This document shows, piece by piece, positions 15,396 to 23,400 of a stretch of DNA of 64,000 bases; within the stretch, counting starts at the first letter, position 1; each line of letters begins with the position of its first letter. The stretch is taken from contig JBNKTC010000008.1 of the NCBI GenBank assembly GCA_050297855.1, positions 62,001-126,000 of the forward strand, written 5' to 3'. The translations under genes were made by a program, and so were the position numbers. The DNA comes from SZUA-545 sp050297855 (GTDB lineage: Bacteria; Campylobacterota; Campylobacteria; Campylobacterales; SZUA-545). The notes under the pieces are model-generated. The model worked only from the letters and a program-made list of their open reading frames with translations. It did no database searches and was not told where the DNA came from.

Positions 15396-16826
15396 TTAGT
15401 TGACTTCCGCTTCGGCCATCTCTTCTTCGAGGCCGAAGTATTTGCGTGTCGCTTTAAGGACCGATGCTTCGATCGGCTGGAACGCGTAGCTCTGGTCGGC
15501 TACAAGTCCCGCCGCTTTGAGGTCGTTTTGCGGGCACTCACCGATCTTGGCTGTCAGGATCAGTTTGCAGTCTTTCAGTTTTTCGATGATCGGTGCGATG
15601 GGGTTGCCGCCGTCGGGACCGGCGCAGTATTCGTACTCTGTCTTTCGGTGCTGGATAAACCGGATACCCTGATCGCCCGCTTCGTAGATCAGGAACTCTT
15701 TGACGCTACCGAAGTGCTGGTTGATCATCCCTTCGCCCGCTGTGGTGACGGCGACGAGGATCGTTTCGCTTGTGGAGCTGAGTTCGGCTTTCTCTTTTTT
15801 GACCCGCTCGTTGGCTTTGTTGAGGATCTCTCTGAACTCTTCGATCTTGGCGTGCTGCTCCTGGCGGCCCGCGATGTCGTACTGTTTTTCCAGTTCGTGG
15901 AATGTCATGTTTTTAAAGGTCTCTTTGGTGAATTCCGCTCCGCGGTCTTCACCGATAAGACCGACGGCATCGGCACGGCACTGGCGGCAGTGCTGCATCA
16001 GTTTCATATCCATACCGCACGCTTCCTGGACGGCCATCTGCTGCTGGTCTGTCGCACTCGGTACGCCGTCGAGGGCGAACTTCGTCCCGTATTCCGGTTC
16101 GGAGATGATCGGCATGATGTTGTGCAGGAAGACACCGATCTCTTTGAGTGTTTTGGATACCTCGGCAAGGTGCTCGTCGTTGATACCCGGGATCAGGACC
16201 GAGTTGGCCTTGATCAGGATGCCGCGCTCGACGCACTTTTTCATCCCTTCCAGTTGTCTTTCAAGGAGTATCTTGGCTGCCTCTTTGCCGTAGTGTCGTT
16301 TGTTTTCGTAGTAGACCCACGGGTAGATCTTGGAGCCGATCTCACCCGTTTCGTCCACGGAGTTGATCGTGACGGTCACGTGGTCGACGTTGGCTTTGAC
16401 CAGCTCGTCTACATATTTGGGAAGCTCAAGCCCGTTGGTGGAGATACAGAGCTTGAGGTCGTGGGCGTGCTGGTTGATGAGGTCGAATGTCTCGAACGTC
16501 TTGCCCGGGTTGGCCAGGGCGTCACCCGGTCCCGCGATACCGACAACGGAGAGGCGCTCGACTTCACCGCCGACAAAGAGGACCTTTTTGGCCGCTTCTT
16601 CGGGGTTCAGGCGTTCGCTCGTGACCCCCGGCCGGGATTCGTTGGAGCAGTCGTATTTTCTGTTACAGTAGTTACACTGGATATTACAGGCCGGGGCGAC
16701 GGCGACGTGGATACGTGCGTAGTGGTGGTGGGCACCTTCACTGTAGCAAGGATGGTTGTTGATCTTATCCTGGATATCGTCCGGCATAAAATTATCCGGA
16801 GCAGTGGTTCCGCATGCACAACTCAT
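15396..16826 (-). CDS. nifB: FeMo-cofactor biosynthesis protein NifB (radical SAM-NifX fusion)
   Basis: Makes NifB-co, the Fe8S9C precursor of FeMo-co. The start was set at MSCACGTTAP (AAAGGAT seven bases upstream); the longer frame runs through the promoter and is not used. 476 residues: radical SAM domain with C47-x3-C51-x2-C54 (PACNIQCNYCNRKYDC), then a C-terminal NifX-like domain from about 355 (ILVAVTTAGEGMINQHFGS). This fused form is typical of proteobacteria. Transcribed alone, ending in a clear terminator. Confidence 0.96.
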   Translation of the reverse strand: MSCACGTTAPDNFMPDDIQDKINNHPCYSEGAHHHYARIHVAVAPACNIQCNYCNRKYDCSNESRPGVTSERLNPEEAAKKVLFVGGEVERLSVVGIAGPGDALANPGKTFETFDLINQHAHDLKLCISTNGLELPKYVDELVKANVDHVTVTINSVDETGEIGSKIYPWVYYENKRHYGKEAAKILLERQLEGMKKCVERGILIKANSVLIPGINDEHLAEVSKTLKEIGVFLHNIMPIISEPEYGTKFALDGVPSATDQQQMAVQEACGMDMKLMQHCRQCRADAVGLIGEDRGAEFTKETFKNMTFHELEKQYDIAGRQEQHAKIEEFREILNKANERVKKEKAELSSTSETILVAVTTAGEGMINQHFGSVKEFLIYEAGDQGIRFIQHRKTEYEYCAGPDGGNPIAPIIEKLKDCKLILTAKIGECPQNDLKAAGLVADQSYAFQPIEASVLKATRKYFGLEEEMAEAEVN

Positions 16827-16864
16827 GGTGAATCCTTTGAATGGAATAGTCTGGAAACGGTTAG

Positions 16865-16880
16865 TGCAAATTGCGTTCTC
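16865..16880 (-). promoter_or_regulatory. Sigma-54-like promoter of nifB
   Basis: On the minus strand GAGAACGCAATTTGCA, AG-N10-GC with a TTTGCA -12 box, 39 bases from the chosen start. A GACAAAATTTGT palindrome lies upstream at 16901-16912, matching one upstream of nifH. Confidence 0.72.
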
Positions 16881-17011
16881 GCTGCCTTTTTTTGAAATCG
16901 GACAAAATTTGTACATTTTTGTCGTATAGGTAAACGGTGTAGCCCCATTACAAGGTTTTTCCGTGATTGTCACACTTCTCACAAAAATGTCGAAGAGGGG
17001 AGAAGCCCCCC

Positions 17012-17028
17012 GGGAATAATCCTTGCTT
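17012..17028 (+). promoter_or_regulatory. Sigma-54 promoter with canonical GG
   Basis: GGGAATAATCCTTGCTT has GG-N10-GC spacing and the TTGCTT -12 box of Campylobacterota sigma-54 promoters. It lies 28 bases before the ATG at 17056, divergent from nifB. Unlike the nif sites it keeps GG. Confidence 0.45.
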
Positions 17029-17055
17029 GAAAATTTTTATCAAAAAGGATTCGGG

Positions 17056-18147
17056 ATGAAAACGCCTCTTCAGTATATGGAACATGTCGGTATTATGGCG
17101 GAGTATTACGGTACGCTTTCGGTAGGTCAGACGGACCCGGAAGCCGCACAGGGGTTCGAGTCGGTCTACGAAGATGCGCTGGAGGTGGGATATGGCGAAG
17201 CCAAGGCGTATCTTTCCGCTCTGGATGAGGATACGCTGGGAATTATCCGTGATTTCCACCACCTGGCGGACGATATCGATGTCGCCTCTTTGAGTGAGGA
17301 GGGGGCGTACAATCTGCTGGTCCACCGCTATGAACAGCTCGATCTTAACGGTGACGGCCTGATCCGGAGCGGGGCAGCCGATCTGATCCCTCTCTTGCCC
17401 CAGGAGATGCCCAACGACCTAAAACGCGGTATCGTCGAGACGGTCGGGCAGATGCAGGAGGAGGGCTTTGACTATTTTAGGGACATCTCGCCCATTATGA
17501 TGCGCCTGCACTTCACATTCAATACGAACGTCCTGAACACCCACCTCAAGGAGATGACGGGACGGGACGATATCCGGGTCTCGATGCCGGATTTCACCTT
17601 CCGGGCACTTCAAGAGATGCAGGAGCGTCTGCACCACCCCACCGGCGGCATGACTGTCGATAAAAAGACGGTAGAGAACTTTGACCGCTTCATGGAGATC
17701 CTGGGCGGTGTGCTGGGGGAGACGGCAACGGCGGGAACCGATGCTACGGGAAGTGAAGAGGACGATGCACAGATCGCTTCGTTTTTCGACCGCGTCCGTG
17801 CCGCGGGAGGTGCGCTCAGTTTTATCCAGCAGCTTAATCTCGAAAAGATCGAAAAGCTGATCGAGGAGAAACGAAAAGAGCTGGAGGAGAAGATGGGGCT
17901 TAATGCCGAACCGCCTCTGCCGGATAATGTCCGGGCGCAGGTCATCAAAGAGCTGGAGGCCCTCCTGGAAGAGTATAAAAAAGACCTCCTTGAAGATATG
18001 AAAAAGCGTTCCGGTTCCCAGGATTTTGACCGGGATGCCTACCTGCGGGTACTGATCAACGAAACGGCCGGTACCGGGGAAAAACCCGTAGAGCTTGCGG
18101 CAGAACCTGCTGCCGAAGATAACGAAAAAAAAACGGTTAATAGCTGA
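17056..18147 (+). CDS. Unknown 363-residue acidic protein divergent from nifB
   Basis: The ATG at 17056 follows AAAGGATT and was chosen over a TTG 33 bases earlier. The protein, MKTPLQYMEHVGIMAEYYG..., is acidic and helical. A single EF-hand-like loop DLNGDGLIRSG is at about 97-107. The C-terminal third (about 260-330) is a strong coiled coil rich in K and E. No signal peptide or membrane helix. The upstream site suggests sigma-54 control, whether with nif or flagellar genes is open. Family not recognised. Confidence 0.75.
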   Translation: MKTPLQYMEHVGIMAEYYGTLSVGQTDPEAAQGFESVYEDALEVGYGEAKAYLSALDEDTLGIIRDFHHLADDIDVASLSEEGAYNLLVHRYEQLDLNGDGLIRSGAADLIPLLPQEMPNDLKRGIVETVGQMQEEGFDYFRDISPIMMRLHFTFNTNVLNTHLKEMTGRDDIRVSMPDFTFRALQEMQERLHHPTGGMTVDKKTVENFDRFMEILGGVLGETATAGTDATGSEEDDAQIASFFDRVRAAGGALSFIQQLNLEKIEKLIEEKRKELEEKMGLNAEPPLPDNVRAQVIKELEALLEEYKKDLLEDMKKRSGSQDFDRDAYLRVLINETAGTGEKPVELAAEPAAEDNEKKTVNS

Positions 18148-18287
18148 TTCAGGTGCCTTTCGTTAGGGTGTACCCGTAAATTTACAGGGCACCTTACACC
18201 GCACCTTATGTTGAATCTTCACTACTTCGAATATTCCTCCTCTTGGGTAACAGACTGTCCGCCAAACACACAAACAAGGAATTAACC

Positions 18288-18710
18288 ATGGCTATTGAAA
18301 ACAATCAGACGGTTGCGATCGAGTACGAAGTTCAGGCAGAAGGGAATGTGATCGACAGCAACGTCGGCAAAGAGCCGCTTCAGTTCACATTCGGCGTCGG
18401 TCAGATCATCCCGGGACTCGAGAGCCGCATCGCCCACTTGAACGTCGGCGACAAAGAGAGTGTCGTCGTCCCAGCAGCCGAAGCATACGGCGAATACAAC
18501 GAAGCCGCGCTTCAGGCGATCCCGAAATCCCAGGTCCCCGACGCGGACGGTATCCAGGCGGGTATGATGCTCCGAGGCGAGGGGCAGGACGGCAACCCGA
18601 TCGAAGTGGTCGTACGGGAAGTACGCGAGAACGAAGTCGTCATCGACTTTAACCACCCCCTGGCAGGCAAAGACCTGACGTTTGCCGTCACGATCCTGAG
18701 CATCGCCTGA
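18288..18710 (+). CDS. slyD: FKBP-type peptidyl-prolyl isomerase, SlyD-like
   Basis: Cis-trans prolyl isomerase and chaperone, 140 residues from MAIENNQTVAIEY (AAGGAATTAACC upstream). FKBP strand TFGVGQIIPGLE and the insert-in-flap layout with AAEAYGEYNE match SlyD. The histidine-rich metal-binding tail of E. coli SlyD is absent, as in other short members. SlyD in other bacteria aids nickel-enzyme maturation; without the tail this is uncertain. Monocistronic, ending in a strong terminator. Confidence 0.88.
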   Translation: MAIENNQTVAIEYEVQAEGNVIDSNVGKEPLQFTFGVGQIIPGLESRIAHLNVGDKESVVVPAAEAYGEYNEAALQAIPKSQVPDADGIQAGMMLRGEGQDGNPIEVVVREVRENEVVIDFNHPLAGKDLTFAVTILSIA

Positions 18711-18721
18711 CAGCTTCCTCC

Positions 18722-18735
18722 CCCCCCGCGGGGGG
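18722..18735 (+). terminator. GC palindrome after slyD
   Basis: C6-GC-G6 is a perfect 14-base palindrome 12 bases after the slyD stop; a T-rich tract (TTTTATTTTT) follows about 20 bases later. Probable terminator or transcript end. Confidence 0.5.
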
Positions 18736-18773
18736 ATCCCTCTCCCGGAAATTTTATTTTTCCTTGCTATTAC

Positions 18774-18802
18774 CGTTTAATTCAGCTATGATGATAATAT
18801 TG
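18774..18802 (+). promoter_or_regulatory. Sigma-70-type promoter of the cold-shock gene
   Basis: TTGCTA (18774-18779), a 17-base spacer, and TATGAT (18797-18802). Transcription would begin near 18809, leaving a leader of about 155 bases, the long untranslated leader typical of cspA-type thermosensing mRNAs. Confidence 0.45.
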
Positions 18803-18964
18803 AAAGATGATAGTGAGTTTCATCTTTAGCTTGTTTTTTATTGATGACCCTTCGTTACAGTATAAATCTACCCTGAAGAAATCTCCACTTTTATATTTTC
18901 TACCACTTGATGATGAGTCTTCCTATCCGAATGCTCAAGAGTGTATTACATACAAGGAATTGCA

Positions 18965-19183
18965 ATGGCAAATCAAATGACAGGAACCGTTAAATGGTTC
19001 AACGGCGAAAAAGGTTACGGGTTTATCCAACAAGACGACGGCGGCAAAGATGTCTTCGTACACTGGAGACAGGTCAACAGCAACGGATATGACCGTGTGA
19101 CTCTGGAAGAGGGACAGAAAGTCTCCTTCGAGGTCGGACAGGGCGAAAAAGGTCCTCAGGCCGAAAACGTCTCCACACTGTAA
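18965..19183 (+). CDS. Cold-shock domain protein
   Basis: A 72-residue single-stranded nucleic acid chaperone, starting MANQMTGTVKWFN after CAAGGAATTG. RNA-binding motifs are KGYGFI (RNP1) and VFVHW (RNP2). Histidine-tryptophan in VFVHWRQV is usually VHFS or VHYS in CspA, a small variation. Confidence 0.93.
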   Translation: MANQMTGTVKWFNGEKGYGFIQQDDGGKDVFVHWRQVNSNGYDRVTLEEGQKVSFEVGQGEKGPQAENVSTL

Positions 19184-19262
19184 TCCCCGGGGACAGGCCG
19201 TGCCTGTCCCGACTTCTCCCCTTCTTCCCCGCAATTGATCCCTTTTGGGATAAAATACTCCC

Positions 19263-20045
19263 ATGAATTACAGACCCGTCGACACCCTAGAACTCCCCGA
19301 ACTCAGGATCTACAAAGAGCTGCGTGACAACGCCTTTACCGACGACAACAGTTTTATTGCCGACAGCCCCAAGGTCGTCAATAAGCTTCTGGAGAGCGAT
19401 ATCACCGTGCGTAGTATCCTGGCGACACATGAATATTACGAGAAGCATGCTGCACTGATCGAAGGCAGGGATATTCCCGTCTGTTACGTTGCGGATAAAA
19501 AAGTGATGGAGGGGATCGTCGGACACAGGCTCCACCACAATGTCATGATGCACGGCATCCGCCCTGACGAGACGCCGCTGGAAGGACTGGGGGACCGTAT
19601 CATCATGCTTGATTCCATCACCTCCACCGAGAACATCGGGGCCATTGCCCGCAGTGCCGCGGCACTGGGGGTGGACGGCTACCTGCTCCCCAGGCAGGGA
19701 CCGCACCCCTACGGCAGACGCGCCCTGCGTGTCTCCATGGGATATGTGAGTCACCTGGCCTACCACCGCTACGACGACATCTTTGTCACCCTGGAACGTC
19801 TTAAGGAACAGGGCTACCGTATCTTTGCCGCCGAAGTGACGCCTGACGCGACACCCCTGGCTTCGGTCGAAGTCCCCGGGAAGTGGGTCCTGCTGATGGG
19901 ACATGAAGGGAAGGGGATCGCCGAAGAGGTCCTGGAGGCCTGCGACGAGACCGTGGTGATCGAGATGGAAGCGGGAGTGAAGAGCTTTAACGTCGGTGTC
20001 GCGGCATCGATCATGATGTACCGTTTTACCCATTCTTCGATGTAA
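19263..20045 (+). CDS. SpoU/TrmH-family RNA methyltransferase
   Basis: A 260-residue SPOUT enzyme methylating ribose 2'-O in tRNA or rRNA. Motif 1 is N124-IGAIAR130, motif 2 is MGHEGKGI (212-219), motif 3 is SFNVGVAAS (241-249), forming the trefoil knot that binds S-adenosylmethionine. The N-terminal part is a small substrate-binding domain. Target nucleotide not predictable. It follows the cold-shock gene by 80 bases. Confidence 0.9.
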   Translation: MNYRPVDTLELPELRIYKELRDNAFTDDNSFIADSPKVVNKLLESDITVRSILATHEYYEKHAALIEGRDIPVCYVADKKVMEGIVGHRLHHNVMMHGIRPDETPLEGLGDRIIMLDSITSTENIGAIARSAAALGVDGYLLPRQGPHPYGRRALRVSMGYVSHLAYHRYDDIFVTLERLKEQGYRIFAAEVTPDATPLASVEVPGKWVLLMGHEGKGIAEEVLEACDETVVIEMEAGVKSFNVGVAASIMMYRFTHSSM

Positions 20046-20145
20046 AGCAAAACCGTTTATGTAATATTTTGTAATAAATCATTTTTTATTTATATCTTCG
20101 ATGTAGTATACTGGAAGATTTCCGGATGTCAGTGAAGGAGAAAGT

Positions 20146-22824
20146 ATGGATCATGAACTGCGTATCCATCAAAAACACAGACTGATGTTCATCTTTTTCC
20201 TGGTGTCACTGATCATTGTGTCGGCACTCTGGAACAGCTACAATATCTACCGCCAGAACATCGACCTGGCCCAAAAAGAGGCGGATGCGGTCTTTAACAA
20301 AGATGTCGCCTACCGTTTCTGGGCGACGACCCACGGGGGAGTCTACGTCCCGGTGAGCGAAAAGACGCAGCCCAACCCCTTTTTAAGCCATATCCCCGAA
20401 CGCGATATCACGACCCCCTCGGGGAAAAAACTGACCCTCATGAACCCCGCCTATATCCTCCGCCAGACCATGGAGCAGTTCGAGGAGCTCTACGGCGTCA
20501 AGGGACACATCACCAGCCTGAAATATTTTCGTCCCGAAACGGCACCCGATGCGTGGGAACGGGCCCAGCTGGAGCAGTTCGAAAACGGTGTGACGGTGGC
20601 CAAAGCATTTACGACGATAGACGGGGAGGAGTACCTGCGTTATATGAAACCGCTGAAGGTACAAAAAGGGTGCCTCAAGTGCCACGCCGCCCAGGGGTAT
20701 AAGATCGGGGATGTCCGCGGCGGAGTGAGTGTATCGGTCCCCATGGCACAATACCGCAGACTCGCCTTCGGGGCGATCGCCACGATCGTGCTGGCGCACC
20801 TGCTGATCCTTGCCGTATTCCTGACGGTTTTTTTGATTATCTCCCGGAACTATCGCAGGCAGATCGAAAAGCGACGGCATGCGGAACGGGAAAAGCAGGA
20901 CATCCAGCACGCGTTCCTGGACGAGGCGAGAAAACTGCAGCTGACCGAATCCCACCTCCACGTGGCCAACTGGCGCTACGACCTTGAAAAGGACGAGCTG
21001 CATATGTCCAAAGAGGCCAACAACATCTTCGACCTCGATCCCGACACCAACATCGATTTCAACGCTTTTCTGCAGACGGTCCATCCCGACGACAGGGATA
21101 AGATCGCCCGGCAGTTTCAGCAGCTGCTCTCCGATAAAAAGCCGATGATCATGACCTGGCGCTTTGTCTCCCCCGAGGGTTTCTCCAAGATCATCACGGC
21201 CCAGGCCGAGACAGTTCTTGACGAGGCGGGGAACGTGACGGCGACAAGCGGGCTGGTCACCGATATCAGCGAGAAGTATTTCCTTCGCGAACAGTTCGAG
21301 CAGATCCATCGGCTGACCGATCAGGGGATCGCACTTTATGAGACGAATGACGGGGGCAAAAGCTTCTACTTCAAAGACTTTAACCCGGCAGCCGAGGCGA
21401 TCGACCATATCCGCCGCGAAGAGGTGCTCGGATGCGATGTGACCGAGGTCTTCCCGGGCATCGCGGCCTTCGGGCTGCTGGAGGTGATGCGCGAGGTCTA
21501 CCGGACGGGCCGCCAGGTCAAGACCCCGCCCGGCAAGTACGAAGACGGCCGCATCAGCGGATGGCGCCAGAACACCGTGACACGCCTGAGCAACAACGAG
21601 ATCCTGGTCGTCTATACGGATAAGACCCGTGAGTATGAACAGATCGAGCGGCTGGAGAAGAACAACCGGGAGATCAACGAGACCAAAGAGTATCTCAAGA
21701 CCCTGCTCAATACCGACCAGAATATCATTATCACCACCGAAGCCGGTGAAGACCTTATTTCGGCTAATTCCGCCTTCTTCGATTACTTCGGCTATACGAC
21801 GATGGAGGCGTTTAAAGAGGAGCATCGCTGTATCTGCGACTTTTTCGAAGCCGACCCCGGACACGACTATCTACAGAAGATGAACAACGGGGTGCTCTGG
21901 ATCGACTATATGCTCGCCAATCCCGGGAAACGGTACAAGGTCAAGATGAGGGAATCGGTCTTTACCGTCAACGTGAACAGCCTCCCGACCCGGGAAGGAC
22001 GTTATATCGCCGTCTTCTCCGATATTACCGAGCTGGAAGCGTATCAGACCTCCCTGGAGCGCAAGATCGCCGAGGAGCAGGAGAAGCGCCGGGTCAACGA
22101 ACAGATCCTCATCGAGCAGTCCAAGGTGGCGGCCATGGGTGAGATGATGACCGCGATCGCCCATCATTGGCGTCAGCCCCTCAATGTCATCGCCCTGCAG
22201 ATCCAGGACGCGCTGGAGGTGTACAACTCCGGGGAGATGACCCCGGAGTATTTCCGGGAGAGCAAACAGAACATCATGAACGAATTGAAGTTCCTCACCC
22301 ATACGATCGACGATTTTAAAAACTTCTTTTCCAAAGAGGAGGAGGCTGAATCCTTTAACGTCAAGGCGGTTATCGATCACGCCATCTCACTGGTATGGGC
22401 GCGGGCGGACGAGGAGCGGACCGACATCACCCTCATCAACGGTAACATCACGATCATCGGGCGGCAGAACGAGTTTAAGCAGGTGATCCTTAACCTGCTG
22501 TTTAACGCCATCGACAGCATCCAGAAAAAACACCGGGACGAGCCGGAGCTGCGGGGCAAGATCGATATCTATACCGAGAGCCGGGACGGGGGGTGGCAGC
22601 TTGTCATCCGGGATAACGGTACGGGGATCGACGAGGCGATAAAAGACCGGATCTTCGAACCCTATTTTACGACCAAATTCCAGTCGCGCGGTACGGGGAT
22701 CGGGCTCTATATGTCCAAGATCATCATCGAACACAACATGAACGGCCAGCTCTTCGCCCGCAACGTCTGTGACGCCAGGAAGCGAAGCTGCGGGGCGGAA
22801 TTTGTGATCGCGTTTGAAGCATAG
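20146..22824 (+). CDS. Orphan sensor histidine kinase with DUF3365 haem-binding sensor and PAS domains
   Basis: 892 residues. A membrane helix (about 14-34), a periplasmic DUF3365/Tll0287-like domain with a c-haem motif CLKCH (about 175-179), a second helix (about 205-232), then PAS domains across about 270-650. The dimerisation H-box is AIAHHWRQPLN, and the HATPase has NLLFNAIDSI, DNGTGI and GTGIGLYMSK. No receiver domain and no response regulator gene next to it. The covalent haem suggests redox, O2 or NO sensing in the periplasm; the ligand is unknown. Confidence 0.9.
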   Translation: MDHELRIHQKHRLMFIFFLVSLIIVSALWNSYNIYRQNIDLAQKEADAVFNKDVAYRFWATTHGGVYVPVSEKTQPNPFLSHIPERDITTPSGKKLTLMNPAYILRQTMEQFEELYGVKGHITSLKYFRPETAPDAWERAQLEQFENGVTVAKAFTTIDGEEYLRYMKPLKVQKGCLKCHAAQGYKIGDVRGGVSVSVPMAQYRRLAFGAIATIVLAHLLILAVFLTVFLIISRNYRRQIEKRRHAEREKQDIQHAFLDEARKLQLTESHLHVANWRYDLEKDELHMSKEANNIFDLDPDTNIDFNAFLQTVHPDDRDKIARQFQQLLSDKKPMIMTWRFVSPEGFSKIITAQAETVLDEAGNVTATSGLVTDISEKYFLREQFEQIHRLTDQGIALYETNDGGKSFYFKDFNPAAEAIDHIRREEVLGCDVTEVFPGIAAFGLLEVMREVYRTGRQVKTPPGKYEDGRISGWRQNTVTRLSNNEILVVYTDKTREYEQIERLEKNNREINETKEYLKTLLNTDQNIIITTEAGEDLISANSAFFDYFGYTTMEAFKEEHRCICDFFEADPGHDYLQKMNNGVLWIDYMLANPGKRYKVKMRESVFTVNVNSLPTREGRYIAVFSDITELEAYQTSLERKIAEEQEKRRVNEQILIEQSKVAAMGEMMTAIAHHWRQPLNVIALQIQDALEVYNSGEMTPEYFRESKQNIMNELKFLTHTIDDFKNFFSKEEEAESFNVKAVIDHAISLVWARADEERTDITLINGNITIIGRQNEFKQVILNLLFNAIDSIQKKHRDEPELRGKIDIYTESRDGGWQLVIRDNGTGIDEAIKDRIFEPYFTTKFQSRGTGIGLYMSKIIIEHNMNGQLFARNVCDARKRSCGAEFVIAFEA

Positions 22825-22848
22825 AGGGAATAGGGCAAAGGGGGATAG

Positions 22849-23241
22849 ATGCGGATAAAACGTTTTTTTCTTGCGACATTCGCCGGCGGCATCGTGATGT
22901 GGGGGGTGGCGGGGCTTTGGCATGAGCTGGTCATGGCACAGTTCTATACTCGTCAGGCCCATGCTACCCACGAAGGTACGGGCATTATCCTGCTTGCCTA
23001 CCTTATCCTCGCGGCGTTGATGGTCTATCTCTATCCGCGGTTTTCCGGCAGTTCACGGTATTTTCAGGAGGGGGCAAAATTCGGTGCGCTCATCGGCCTC
23101 CTGTGGGTCTTCCCCCACGGGCTGGCCATGGCCGGGGCACATGGGGAGCCCGTAGCCTATGTGGTTAAAAACGCGTTATGGCATGTGGTGGAGCAGGGGA
23201 TCGGCGGGATTGTGATCGCCTTTGGATTGAAGCGGTTTTAA
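22849..23241 (+). CDS. Small four-helix membrane protein
   Basis: A 130-residue hydrophobic protein with about four membrane segments (about 7-25, 46-62, 78-98, 105-127). Histidines lie at helix ends (WHELVMAQFY, HGLAMAGAHGE), reminiscent of DUF1761-type proteins. Function unknown. It starts 24 bases after the haem-sensor kinase and may be co-transcribed with it. Confidence 0.75.
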   Translation: MRIKRFFLATFAGGIVMWGVAGLWHELVMAQFYTRQAHATHEGTGIILLAYLILAALMVYLYPRFSGSSRYFQEGAKFGALIGLLWVFPHGLAMAGAHGEPVAYVVKNALWHVVEQGIGGIVIAFGLKRF

Positions 23242-23244
23242 AGG

Positions 23245-23266
23245 GGAAGAGGTTTACTCCTCTTCC
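23245..23266. terminator. Bidirectional terminator
   Basis: GGAAGAGG-TTTACT-CCTCTTCC is a perfect 8-bp stem between convergent genes. It overlaps the stop codon of the small minus-strand gene and is followed by T-rich sequence on the plus strand. Confidence 0.6.
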
Positions 23267-23400
23267 TTCGTTTCGTTCTCTTCCGTTTCCGGATTCTCCT
23301 CTTCTTTGGTCGCCTGGCGTTTTTGACGTTTCTCTTCCTGTTTTTTCTGTTTTTGCAGCTGGCGCTGTCTTTTTTCGAAGGAGTAGTTCGGCTTGGCCAT
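23254..23400 (-). CDS. Small highly charged 48-residue protein coupled to rhlE
   Basis: MAKPNYSFEKRQRQLQKQK..., a lysine/glutamate/glutamine-rich protein with an acidic tail. Its ATG overlaps the rhlE stop codon (TGATG), so translation is coupled. Similar MAKPNY-type small proteins occur widely in proteobacteria, without known function. The charge pattern suggests an RNA- or ribosome-associated helix (inference). Confidence 0.7.
   Translation of the reverse strand: MAKPNYSFEKRQRQLQKQKKQEEKRQKRQATKEEENPETEENETKEEE

Noticed and set aside
16827..16982. N-terminal extension of NifB by 52 residues
   Set aside because: The extension crosses the sigma-54-like promoter and has no ribosome site; MSCACGTTAP has one.
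20383..21864. 493-residue minus-strand frame
   Set aside because: Antisense to the haem-sensor kinase.
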